Program-made: the position numbers and the translations under genes | Source of the DNA: Tubiluchus corallicola | Taxonomy: Eukaryota; Priapulida; Priapulimorpha; Priapulimorphida; Tubiluchidae | DNA length: 64,000 nt | Assembly (NCBI GenBank): GCA_030141605.1 | Contig: JAQGDQ010000010.1 | Span: 931,501 to 995,500 of the forward strand | Direction: 5' to 3' | Shown here: positions 12,001-25,600 of the stretch, in pieces | How the letters are laid out: each line of letters opens with the position of its first letter | How positions within the stretch are numbered: position 1 is the stretch's first letter | The notes under the pieces: generated by a model | What the model saw: the letters and a program-made list of their open reading frames with translations, nothing else | Told to the model about the DNA's origin: nothing | Database searches by the model: none

Positions 12001-15000
12001 AGAAGCTTCTAAATTTCTTTATGTAAATGGTGACTAAGTGAGGTAACCAAATGTTCACATGTTTCTTCGCAGTCTTTATAACAAAACAGAGAATGTTATG
12101 TCTGTCTGCTCTGTAATGCTATACACTAGTGATAATTTCCCAGATTCAGAAAGTTAGCTTGTCAATTTTACAGGCACGTGACAAACATGACCAAACCATC
12201 AAGCATGCACTGGCCGAGTTGAGACAGTCTCTCAAAATGTATTGGGATACGTATAACAAAGATAAAAGGTCAGAAAAGATCTCAAAAGATGATAAAAACA
12301 ACTACTGCTGCAAGGTTGGTATTGAACTACCACATCAGCTGGCAAATTTATGTTTATTAAATAAACATGTTTTCTTATGTTAATTAATGTAAAGCTGTGT
12401 CACATTGCAATGTCAATATGCAAAGCTAAGTGTTTAGGTAAAATGGTTATCTAGCTTGCTTGAATTTTTGTTTATTAGGTTTATCAATGGCTCCTTTTTT
12501 TGTGCTTTTTTTTAACTTATTCATTCGTAATGAAGTCAGTTTTATTCTCTAATTTAAGACAAAATCTGTTTAACACCGTATTTTACTACCATTCATTTTA
12601 GGTGTTTCAACGGAACCATTTTTATAGAAAATTCTGTGATTAGTAAATTTCTTGGAAAACCGTTAGTTGGTGACCACATAGACGTTTTCATTTTTGCCAG
12701 TGACTTTAGCAATATCTATTTGTACAGTGCATCTGCTACACTCACTTATAGGCATTATTCCTGCAGCAGTGCATACAGCCCCTTTTTTCTCTCAGCAGTG
12801 CCTCGTACATAATGTCTCTGTAGAATGTTTGACCAGAATGAATCTTTTGACAATACAGCATGGCAAAATGGTCCAAGTCTGCTTGGGAATTGTTAATTTC
12901 TGTGCAAACTATCATGTTCTTGATTTTCGTTCTTTCAATTTTTTTTTTACTCTAAATTACGTCATTTTGATTCACAAATAGTTAATAAGCCATAGCATCA
13001 AACAAAGTATCAGTAAGAAAGACTGTCTAGTTACCAATCCCGAATTCTTTTTTAATTGTTATCGAAAATTAACTTTTTTTCTATGCCTGTGGTTGTTGTG
13101 TAGTGTACAGCAGTTTAATTCATTCACATCACCGTATTCTAATTTCAGACGTGCAGACAAACTTTTTCTGAAGCTCTTGGCTATGTAATTCACATAGAGA
13201 GTGCTGTCCATCATCAGGAAGTGGCTAGAAAATGTGGTAAGATTTAGTACCTTTTAAGAGCATGAATGGTTTGTATGCATTATTTTGTAATGAACGCAAT
13301 AGATGTCATACTTTCAGCTTAAGTTAACGTTCATTATAAACTTAGTTCCCCCGAAAAATAAGTCTAATAGGGAACTAGACTGTCTAGGTTTGCACTCATG
13401 TTATGGTAAGTGCACAAAAATTGTAATTTATTTTAAAATTTATTTATTTTGGCAGTGTTAATTTTATTTGGTAGAATTTTAAATGTTTACCGATCATTTT
13501 TTAATTTCTAGTAACACATCAGGCTTATGTACTCAACGACACATCGCCACTACAAAAGATTTTGGAAAAAGTAAAAAATGAGTATTTTATAGGTAAGTTA
13601 CCTGTTTTAGTAGTGGTAAGTTATTTATTATGATCGCTGCTGTTGTTCTCTTACAGTCGTTGGAATTTTAGCGCAGTGTGTAAAATTTTTAATCTGTGTA
13701 CTTAGCTACTGGTAAGGTAAGTACTGGAAGCTTGTTGCCAGGCTTTGGTCTTTTAAAAAGCTTATTTGTAATTTTCGCATACTATAATGGCTTGATTTTT
13801 ATGGATGTTGTTTTATCCTAGTGAAAGAATAACCATCTTTGTTCTTTGTGCTCTCCTGTACATTGTATTATTTAACTTTACTACTCTGAACCATTTTAAT
13901 TCAGAAATATATTACCTTTTGATTTATAGGACTAGATCAAGTAATCTGTGTGCACAAGTCTACGATGAGATGGCCGCCTCATATGGAGTGTATTGTGTGC
14001 AAGTCTGGATTTTTGCCCAATGAGTTCCCAACCCACGTCTGTACTATAAAGCATCGTGCCAATGTTATTGTAAGAAAAAATTTAAGTTTTACATGTAATG
14101 AGTTTCAAGTCCATTTATACAGATACTCATAGTGTTTTTAAAGAAAAACAACTTATTAGAACTTTGAATTACAACATATTAAAAACGTATCTTCAAACAT
14201 TTCGACTGCAACCTACAGTCATCATCACTTGTAGATTACATAAACAACCAGTTTTATAGGCAGAGCCTACAATGCAAAAATTATTCACTAGTTATGTATT
14301 TACAGGGAAGCCAGAATGTAATGAATTAACAGACCTGTAGCGAAGAAAGGGATGCAATAAAGGTAGCTAGGTGTTTGTAAACAAAGTTAAGGGAATTGAG
14401 CTACTTTGCACATGAAGAGATGGCTTGTTATTGCGTATGTAGGTGCATTAGGGTAATAAAAAAAGGTTTATCTGTGTATACTAATTGCCTTCTCTTAATG
14501 TGCAAAGTAATTCAATTCCCTTAACTTTGTTTACAAACATCTAGCTATGCTTTTACTGTGTCTCTTTCTTCTCTACAGGTCTGTTAATTCATTACATTTT
14601 GGCTTTCTTTTAGTTGCATAATTACTGATAATTATTGAATAATTTCTGTACTATAAGCTCTGCCTATAAAACTTGTTGTTTGTTGGTGTAGTCTGTAGCT
14701 GAAGATGACTGCACACTGCAGTCAAAACATTTGGAGACATGTTTTTTGACATTTTATAATTCAGAGTTTTAATAGAAGTTGTTTTCTTTTTATAATAATG
14801 AACTTCGGGTTTAATAGTTTTGCATTCGATTTTCAATGTGCCACAGGTGGTGTGTTAGTCATAGACAAGTTTTTTCCCTTGCTGTAATTATCTTCTCATT
14901 TCCCGAAATGAATTGTTTTTTATATACCTTAATACTGTTAATTACGAATTAAGCAAATGTTAATTTGTTTTATGCTGAAAAGATACACGATTTTTGTATT

Positions 15001-18000
15001 AAATGTTTTTTGTCTCCAACAGCAATTTTTTTACCCCGAGTACTATCCTTGGTTGAAAGAATCAAAATTCAGCACCGACATAGCGAGGCGAATTGCAAAA
15101 AAGATTGAAGAACGGTACGGTCGCCAGAAGATGAAAACAAAGGTGAGTAATGGAACCACCTGGCTGAATTTACCAATTTGTGCTTCCCCACTTCCTTTAT
15201 GAGTGTTTTTCTTTATTTGGCAAACTGATCATTATTAATTTCATCAAGCAGCAAAATTGCAACAGTATAGATTGTAAAAAATTTCAGAATTCTTACAATT
15301 ATTGGTTTTTGGACTTGGTTTCTATGTAGAGTTGAACCCAGTCCCGTCCGGTGTTTTTTATACTTGTCAGCCATTTTACATCCAGTTTTATGTTGGAATG
15401 AAAAGGTAATTATCGTTTACAGTGATTTCTGCATAATTCTGTGTTTTAAGCTCCATGTTTGCTATTGCTTAACTCAGGCAAATTTTATATTATTAATTCT
15501 GTGAACAGAAGTATCAGAATTTCATATATATAATTCATTTCCTACCCAGTCTTTAATTATGCTCTCCACTGGACTACTAATTATTATTATTATATACCAT
15601 TTATTTTGTACATGTAATAAACTTTTATAAAGACAATACAATAAAAAACAGTATAGCATAAAATTTTATTGTTAATGTATAGTATAAATTAACAGTACAG
15701 TATAATGTTATTATTGTTAATGTCTTGTTACATATCATGACTACATGTGTAACATACCTATTGTCTAATATGGTGATAATATGTCTGGCATCAGACAAGT
15801 GCAGCATCCAGAAATATCATCCAGTATTGACAATTTCTTTGATCCCTAATCATCGGAATTATGCAATTTAAAACAAAAGTAAATTACAGTTATTAAAAGT
15901 CTATTTCCAATCTATTTTCATCACGTGTTGGTGTAAGTATTCTTATTTATCTCTAATCATTTATAGAGTGATAGTTTTTATTATTGTCAACAAGGAGTAA
16001 TAGCAACTACCTGTTTATTTATTATTTGCCAGTTTTATGTAGCAGTTTGCTGCTTTCTCCTTACAGATTTTCTTGGTCTGTAGACTTCCAGGCTTCCATC
16101 AGTTGTAGATAATTAGCTGCTCCACTTTTATCTAAGTTTCTGTAATCAGTAGTGCCTATATTAGTAGGTAACTAAATCATACTTATACATTAGTTATTTT
16201 CTTGTATGGTAGGATGTTCGTGATTCTTTTGATGATCTTCTCCGAGACGGTCGTGAAGGAACATTTTGGACATACAGAAACTATCGTAGAAATCCAATGT
16301 TTCCTGAACCGGAATATCCTTTTATCGTAGGTAGGCGTCTCAGATCTCTTCTATAGGCCTATTGGTAAAACTGTTAAGCAAATGCATATACTCTTTAGTG
16401 AAATGCCTTGGTGATTACATGGCTTGCTGTTGCTAAGAAGATGTTCCTCGAACTGTACCTTTTCCACTAGTCGTGTGCCACTGATCCCTGCCGCCATTGC
16501 TGATGTACAGCATCAAACTTTTGCTGCCATAGAAAGAACCAGTAGTGCCACCACTAACACATATTGAATGGTGTACACTAGTGTGTGGTGAAAATAACTT
16601 TTTTTATCCAATCTTTTTACAACTTTTCCTAATTTTGGAAACCGTTTATTTTTACATTTTGTGAATCACAAACTCTGGAAAAGTTAGCAGCAAGCCATAC
16701 GGCTATCCTACTAAGCTGCCAACAGTTGGAAATGTTCTACGGCATTATCAATTCAAAATGGAGGCCCAGGCAGAGAAGGATCCAGCACACAGATTTGTTG
16801 CGTAGCAGAAGAGATGTAGTGCATAGCGTAGTGTATACTGCTATGAATCTCATGATAAAAAGAAAAAGTTATTATCAACGGTTAGCTAAAATTAATGCTT
16901 TTTGTGTATATAGATAATCAAATCATTAGGCTTTCATGTCGAAATTGCATACGATAATATAACATACAGAACAACTTGCGACATTGCAACATAACTCAGA
17001 TACAGGCTTGATGTTGTGTGCAAGTTAGTTAGCAAATACACCCGACATCATGGGCAGTTTCAAAGTGGTAAAAAAGAAATCAAAGCATAAATGGAACATA
17101 ATTGCCTGGCTTGGCTATTGTAAGTTATTGCTTTCGTATGAAACAGAATAAGCAATTTATTTATGTGTAATAATAGTAGTAAAAAAATTGTGCATGGATA
17201 AAATGATTAGTTTATGACAGCACTAAATGCTAATTTGGTAGTACCTAAATTCAAAATTTCAAAGTAATCATGGAGGCTTGGATTCGAACACACAATTTTT
17301 TATAAAGCACCAGTAAACGATTTCTCTAACCGATACGTAATATCCTGGCATTAACATTCATATTCTAAAGTGTATATTGACCCCAATTACAGTTAAAGCT
17401 ACCCTGTATGCATAACTGTGTTATTTAACAACACTGTATTGATTCAACACACTGTTGCTGATTCTAAACAACCGACATGGAGCCATTGAATTTCCCAGAC
17501 ATGTTGCTGCCAGAAAAATGTGAATCGGCATGCGCACATTTTCCATGGTAGAATCACTGTGCCATCAACACCATTTCACTTATTATAATAACTTTCACCC
17601 TGCATTTGTATAAATAAGAAACAGAGTAAGGTTGAGCTAAGCAGTTGACTTGGTGTTATGTAAATTAACTCTTGTCTTTTTTGCTATCTACACTATTGTT
17701 TTCTGAATTTTGTCATATAGCGATGCACCACAATATTGCCGTCTACAAAAACTGGCATTGGTATTATTTCTCGGCTTTGTTAAAGTGGCATGTGCAGAAC
17801 AGTGTTACATTGGTTTTTGTTACAAACTGCTTGTATCTGCATAAAACATTATTTTAACAAGCATTTGTGAATTTGTGAGAGTGGATAAATTAATTCCAAC
17901 AGCAAGGTGTTTACTACAGCTTTTTCAAACTTTTTCAGTGAAAAGACTTTTGAGCTCCACTAAAAACAATTGTTAATCATTCATCAGCATTTGAGAAAAA

Positions 18001-19630
18001 ATAAATAAAATAATTTCTGTGTGCTTCTAAAATTTTTCTATGATAAATGTAGTTTTTACATGTCCAGAAATGCTGAAAGAGTTTAAGATTTTGAAATACA
18101 CTACAGAGGGTGTTGATTTGAAAGATCTGAAGCCAAAGGCAGAACATCAAACTGCTACTGTTACTGAAGATCCAGTGGTACCTGGCCTTGATCTGGGCAA
18201 CGACAATGTCGATAATGAGGTGGACGGTGGAACGAGAATACGAAAAGGTAGGTATTGTTAGTTCTTAAACCAGAATAAAATCCAAAATGCAGGAGAAAAA
18301 CATTGCAGCAGTGATGTTATGGTACTCTATTTTTTACACGAGGTTAATGTGTGTTTTACTGCAATACGTACTAGCAAGTAATTAGCAGATTATTACAATA
18401 CAATGTGTCATCAGCGTGATGTATCAGTGTCAGAGTGCAGGCATTTGCTAGTGTGTGCCAGTTCCTATTAGTGTCCGGGTGCATGAGAAAACTGTCATTA
18501 TTGGGCAAATAATCAAATGTAAGCTCTAGAGTGTTAGACATTCTTACTTGTTACTTGCAATTTGTGTCCATAGAGAGCCTCTAAGTAGACTTAAAATATC
18601 AATTACCTTGTTTCATGCATAATTTAAAATACCCAACTATCAAGGATACATGATACCTAATTGTCTTAAAAACGTCTAAGTACTGGCCGCTCCTATGCAA
18701 AAGTATATAAAAACTGTCTGCAATTGACTCAAATAACTAAACAATTGATTTTATACATAGAGATATACACGTGATTACACTGATGTATGTGATGTAAACA
18801 AAGTGACGGCCAGCCAACTAGCGGTCAGCTTGTGAAATGTACTGGGTCCGTAAAAATTTTCTCAACGAATTTACGCGTTTTACAAAAATTGCACTACTGG
18901 TCTTCCAAAAACTCGGAATTCCACGTATCCGCGGAAAATTCTCATCCCTGTTACCAACTGTGTTCAGAGCCGTTCTAGCAAACAGTGATAGGGTTAGATA
19001 ATTGGCCAATTGAAATTCAGCAAAATAATTCAAGTGCCTATTCAGGAACAATGTAACTAGCTGTTAAGCATTTTTTGTGAAAGAAATATCTGGTGTGTGA
19101 TTGTATTTTCCATAGTTTGTGTACCACAAAGAACGTCAAGTATATTACAATACTTGATCATTTCAAACTTCCTCTAATTGTCCTGCTAGAATAATAAACT
19201 GCAGCAGTTAAGCTGTACAGTAAGTCAGACCTAGACATCAAAATTTTGGAAATTGTAAAAATGCAGTTTGAACACATCGTATAGATTACTGCTTATTATG
19301 CTATCAGATAAGATTTTGGACAATATTGGACGAAGAAGAAAAGACGTTATTATGTTATTGTGTTAGGCCAGATGGTATAATCTAGTGGCAACGCTTCCAC
19401 TTTCTGTTTGGGAGGTCGTGAGTTCGATGCTGCGGCCGGGTCATAACCAAAGACGAAAAGTGGTACCTGCTGTTGCTCTGCCTGGTGTGTGGTATTTAGG
19501 GTAAACATGGCGTAATAATAATCTCAGTTACGTAGTTGTAGTATGTTAGTTACAGTAGTTGATAAGAGCCACATGGCAGGCTTGTGTTGTCTGTTGAATT
19601 TAAAGCCGACTTTAAATAAAGGATGTTATT

Positions 19631-19666
<36 letters not shown>

Positions 19667-22600
19667 ATAGAGACACTGAGTTTAGTTTTCAGTTTGTTTC
19701 CGTGTAGAGCAAATATGCTTTTGCTTTTGGATTTTATTCTGGTTCATTTAGTGCCAAGGTGACTTAGTTACTTCATTTCATACCCACTTGAAGGTGATTG
19801 ACAGATTGTGAGAATACAGAAAAAAATAAGAACTGATTGCACAACTTATTTACATGCATACATGAACAAGTGTTTCAACTATTTGCAGAATATTTGATTT
19901 TACAGCTTTGAAGTGCTGTGAAAATTTGGGTTATGCAAAATTAATTTTTCGTTTTGAGTTTTGTCCTTTGATAACGAAATAACAATATACTTCATAAGTA
20001 ACGGTAATTGTTTTCTTTTTTATTGCTTATGCAAAATCATTTTATATGGTACCACATCAGCAGTCGTAGTTTGCAATAATCCAATTTTGGTGCTTCTTTT
20101 CTTGAATAAGCCACATTTTTTGGAATTTTCTTTGATAATTTTCTCTCATTACTTTATAACCTGGGAAAATTTCTTTCCATTATTTATGCAGATGATGTCA
20201 TGTTTTTACAATCACATTGTTGAAAATGGAAACCTTTCCCTGGTGCATGTAATTTTAAATATGTTTTATTAAACCCGATAATTAATATAATTTGTGGGAT
20301 GTATGACTGTAAAAAAATATTGAGGTGTTTTTCTGTCATTTTTCCGAATTTTTATAATGTGCTACTGGGAGGCTAAGTAAAGTACTCATAGTAAGTAATA
20401 TAAACTAACTAGCATGTTATATTTATCTGAATACTAAGCAGCATCTAGTTTCAGTCATATTTTCTTATAATACCGAGTTATCTGTACTGGCAAACACTGA
20501 TTCCTAATCCCACCTTGGTAGACTTATCTAATAGCAGTTGTGCCAAGTTGCTGATTCAAGTTTTCATGTCACCACATCAGCATCATTATTTTTGTCACAA
20601 AGTGCATCAGATGGCACTGCTTGCTCGGCTAACAAAAAAGAATTAGTGGAAATTGTACTCGGGTCGCAAACTGCAAGCTGAGAACTCTTACCACTAAGTT
20701 GCTACCCTCAAGCTGATGTGTTCGTTAATCATAGAAGAAAAAACATGCTGTGTGGCTAGTTTGGTTTGTGAGTTTTAAAATGCAAGATTAACTATAAAGA
20801 AGACCTAATAAGGAAATTTAAAACTGCACTTGATGTTTCTAAATATGGATGGATGTGCGTGTAGAGTAATGACGAGATCTGTTAGCAGAAATACCACTGT
20901 TTATACTGAATTCATTTCAGAAGCATATGGGTATGTACTTTCTTTTATTGTTTGCTCTTTTAGTATTTCTCTGTTTTGACAGCTTAGATTCAATTGTTAG
21001 ATAAATACTATAGTAGTACAACATTGATATTCCTATAGTATTGTACAGAACTTATTTTTTCTTTTTCAGAAAACTGTCTTGTGGGTTCATTTACAAGTAT
21101 GTACATCAATAAGGCAGACTGAATATAAATTTATAAGAAAAGAAATGAAAATATGCATATCAAAAGTATCTGTTTCGTTTGTTGTTGCAGTTAAACTCAC
21201 TTGAAAAACAAAACTACAACCACTGGACTGGGCCAACATAGATTTAAAAAATTCACAGGCGAGGCTGAACATAGTAAATAATGTATTATTAATAATCATG
21301 CTTTCCCACCATTTTCCACTTAGAACGGTGGTTTCCAAACCCGAATTTAGGTCACTGCTCTGTCGCAAAACAAATTTCAAATAATAGGCATTTTTCAGCA
21401 TTGGTGGTTCGTGACTTGTTGGTGATGCAAGAGCAAATCCTGGAGCTAGTTCATGTAGTATGATGGTGCATGCAGGGCTGGGGCTTGCAATTCTATTTAA
21501 GATTGTACTTCAGAGCGATTTATGTCTTTCCTTATTTTTATCTGTGTATTTTTTCCTTAAAAACTTGCAGATGCACAAAACTCAAAACGCATACCTCCCG
21601 CATAAGTTAATATGTGACCTGTCACCCCTGTGTCGTAAATCATGCCGTGGGCAGAGTTTTTACTTTACTCTGTTCATCCCCCTGCAGTTTTTGAGTTATA
21701 GTCACAATGTTTGGTATGAAGGTAGGGCCAAGGACTTTTGTGATTGAATAGGGCCATGTGCACGTGTGAAAATTTTCTGCTAGGACCCAAAAATCGACAT
21801 GAGAGAGTCCGAGAGAAAAATGAATTCTAGAGTCAAATATCAATAGCTGGTATTATATCAAATGAAAGGTATTTATTAGAAGAATTAGATGGTATGAGTT
21901 ATGACAACATTATGTAGATCGCCTGGAATTACTTATAACATGGACTCTTAACACAATTACGAATGAAGTTCTCAGATGAACTGATCTATTATACAAAATA
22001 TGTGTTAAAAATTTATATTATTAACAACATAATCATGTTTCTTAGCTCTCAATTTTTAACAATTTGGAAATTGTTTGACCTTTCGTGAGCTTTGCACTAG
22101 TTAAAAATAAATGTGTACTGAAACTGTAGAAGCTGAGCTGCTAAACACTAAGAATTTCTTATTGTGAGAATTCAAGTGAAACTTTTTATTCAGGGTGTAT
22201 TTTAGCATCTGTACTGTACAGCTACTGTAAACACTGCTTTGCTGATATAATTATTTGTTCAATTACAGGGAATTTCCTTGGACGAACACGGTGAACACAA
22301 ACTGAAATGTCATTGTATCATAGATTTTACTAGTTTCACACTAATTACATATTAGCTTTATTCTCATATAATTAAAAGACAAGAAAAGTGAAGTTTAATG
22401 TGAATTTCAAAAACTTACATTATGAACTTAAATTATGTGAATTAAGTACTCATCAATGGAGACTGTTCAATATTTATAGCCTACATTAAGGGCTGTAGTA
22501 AATTTGATCAGTTGTCATGTTTCTCGACATGTGTTTTTGGGCTTCAGTTTGTTATAGTAAATGGTAACAGAGTAAGAAAGAGCTATGAAGTAAACGACAT

Positions 22601-25600
22601 CCTGCCAGTTCTTAGCTTGCTATATTCAAACATTGACAGAGTAGGGCAATCATCTTGAAAAACTTTGTGCTTTCTAAACATAAAAGAATCTTGTTTTCGG
22701 TATTTCTATGGTGTCAAGGTTATGAAAGGTTATCATAAAATGTAAAAGCAAGCTACTTATCGTAACAAAACTGTCACTGCTACTAGAGTCAAATTCAAGT
22801 TAGAGTAGTACTGCATGGATGCTTCAGAAAAAAAATTCTTTTTATATCAAAATAAAAAAATCCAGTGCCAGTCGCTAACTGATGTGCTAAAATCATTTCA
22901 TAGTCGCCATCAGGTGAATCCATAACAGCACTGTAGTAAAGCTGTGTGTGATGCCATTTTTTTACTTTAGTAACAACACAAATTGTCAATCATACATTTT
23001 AATTTATCAGAAGTTTGTTAAGTTTATATGTAAAGGTGATTTAAAATGAAAACGGTGAAATTTCTTTTGACATTAAAGTTATGTTCATATGAGATTTTCA
23101 ATAACTATTAAGCTGTGTTTTCTAAAACTTACATTAAAAATCCCTTTGTGTTTTGAAGAGGTATAGGAGAAATTACCCAGTGATGTATTTTGAGTTACCA
23201 TTTGTTTCTTAAGAGAATGAGTTTATATATATCTAATATATCGTTAATTTTTACTAGATATTTATCAGAGAAATTTAGTTGGCTGACATGTCATCAAATC
23301 TTTTTACGGAAAGCTGATTTCTACAAGTATATACAGTTTTCAAAAATATTTTACTCTGTAATTGCTTATATGTGAGTAGTAGTAAAATATTTGACACCAG
23401 TACTGACACAACTGTACTTCTTTCACTACCAGAAAAACCTGATAGTAACTATTTCAAAAATAAAACTAAAATAGCTTTCTAAAACACGTGTAAGCATTTT
23501 AAAATTCTGTCATTGACTACGCTACCTACGTATATGTTTTTGAACATTATAAGCTTGTTATTTTTAAACTTGAAATTTTTCAGCAGCAACTTGTTTATTA
23601 AATAAAAGATACATCTCTCAATTATGTGTAGCTGTTTGTTATCTCTTTTCTTCCTGCTCATAGCAGTTTATATACCATAAAGTATACATATGTTATTAAC
23701 CCAAAATAAATATTCTTAGTTTAATAGAAACCCCATTAAATAGTTGCATATCATTGGTTTATATGGTTTCATTAAAGGACAATACAACACATACTGTTTA
23801 ATGCTGAATATCACATATGCTCAGTAACTCCATAACACAAATTAATAATATTAATTTGACGTAGTCATGTGCATTATCCTTTAAAAAACGTTGACAAACG
23901 CATCTCCACTAAACAGCAGTAGCTGGGACAGTTCGTCATACGGATGTTCCTTCCATTAAGCAGCAGTGCCATAATGGTGAATTTTATAACAAAATTCTCC
24001 TCAAGCTTCATTTGTGAATTTGAAATAAATTATGTGCACAATTTGTTTTTTTTCTGAAATCATTGTCTAGCAGCTTAAAAAATTTTTGTGTTGTACGTGT
24101 TCATAATATAAAACAGTAAACCTTTTTTTTAAATAGAAGGAAAGGAGGGGACCTCACTATATGTGATACGCTTTAATACTGATGTTCACATTAAGCTTAA
24201 TTTTTTTCTGTGCAGAGCCGTATAGTTTTTGTTGGGCAACATTATTTTAAAGGGCAAAACTTTTTTTGTTTCTTTAAATTTATTTGATTATACCTGACTT
24301 TCAGTATAAATTGCAAATCTGTGGTTACTGAATTATCAAATGCTCTCATGAGTACTTAATTATGAGACCTACGCAATTTTTGATAATATTTCAAGGATTT
24401 TGTGATAATCTCAAATAATTTGATAAACATTCAAAATATATATAATGCTACTAATCTTCAATAATATATATGTACATGTGTGTTTTTATTTTTTTGCAGA
24501 AGAGGACGACAAACTAATTCCAGAAGTTGTGAAAATTGCAAAGGAGACTGATACCACAGACTTGGTAGATAAAACAAATACTAACACTCAGACTGAAATA
24601 TTGTCTAGTGAAGCAATTGATCTTGCTACCCAGATTCAGTTGGCTTTAACATTAGGTGAAGCAAAACCTTTGCTAGCTCTTCAGGACAAGTTAGATGCTC
24701 TGACTAAAGAATTTCATAAAACTGCTTCGGCTAGGACAGATAGTGCAATGGATGAGGCAATGCTGAAGCAATTGTCCAATGACTCAAAGGTAATCAAAGA
24801 GGAAACTGAACCTGAGAAGCACTTGATCCGTGAGCCCAAGCCAAAGCCAGGATTATTAGGAGAACGACCATCACTGTTAGGACCACAGCCAGGACTGCTT
24901 GGTGATAGGCCTAAACTTGGCCTGCTTGGTGTTAGACCTAATGAACCAGTTGTTCCACCACTATTGGGATCACCTGATGATATCAAAGAAGAACCTATGA
25001 AAATGTCAAAATTTGATCATGGGTTATCACCATTCAGAGGTGAAGATGATTACCAGTCCAGACATCCTGTTCCACATGACATTCCTATGAGAACAAAATC
25101 AGAAACAGACAGTGGTTTGCTAGGAGTAGGGCTGCCAGATACAGGTTTTGAGAAACAGGTATCACCCGGAAACAGTTTAATAGAGCATAAGATCTCCGGT
25201 GGTGAAATAAAACGGCAGTCGCCATTCACAGATCAGAGTGTTCGAGGTAGAAGAAACGAACATGTCCCTGAGGTGGACTGGCCTGATGCTGGTACTGAGA
25301 ATGAGCAACAGCGAATTGAACGTGAAGCTGTCGAAGCAGAACTACAAAGGCAGGAACGTATAGCTGAACAAAGAGAGCGTGATATACAGAAGAAGTTACT
25401 TGAACAGGCTGAGCAAAAAGGACTATTTCCGCAGCATTTGTTAGAAGAATTGATAAAAAAGCTCAATCCAAAAAATTTCAGACCTGGTGAATTCAAACAA
25501 GTTGTTCAAAGTCTTGTGGGTAATTTATTGTCCCAACAGAAACTTCCCATGTTGCCAGTCCAAGAAGGTGCAAATTCCAAAGACAACACTGGCCCTTCAT

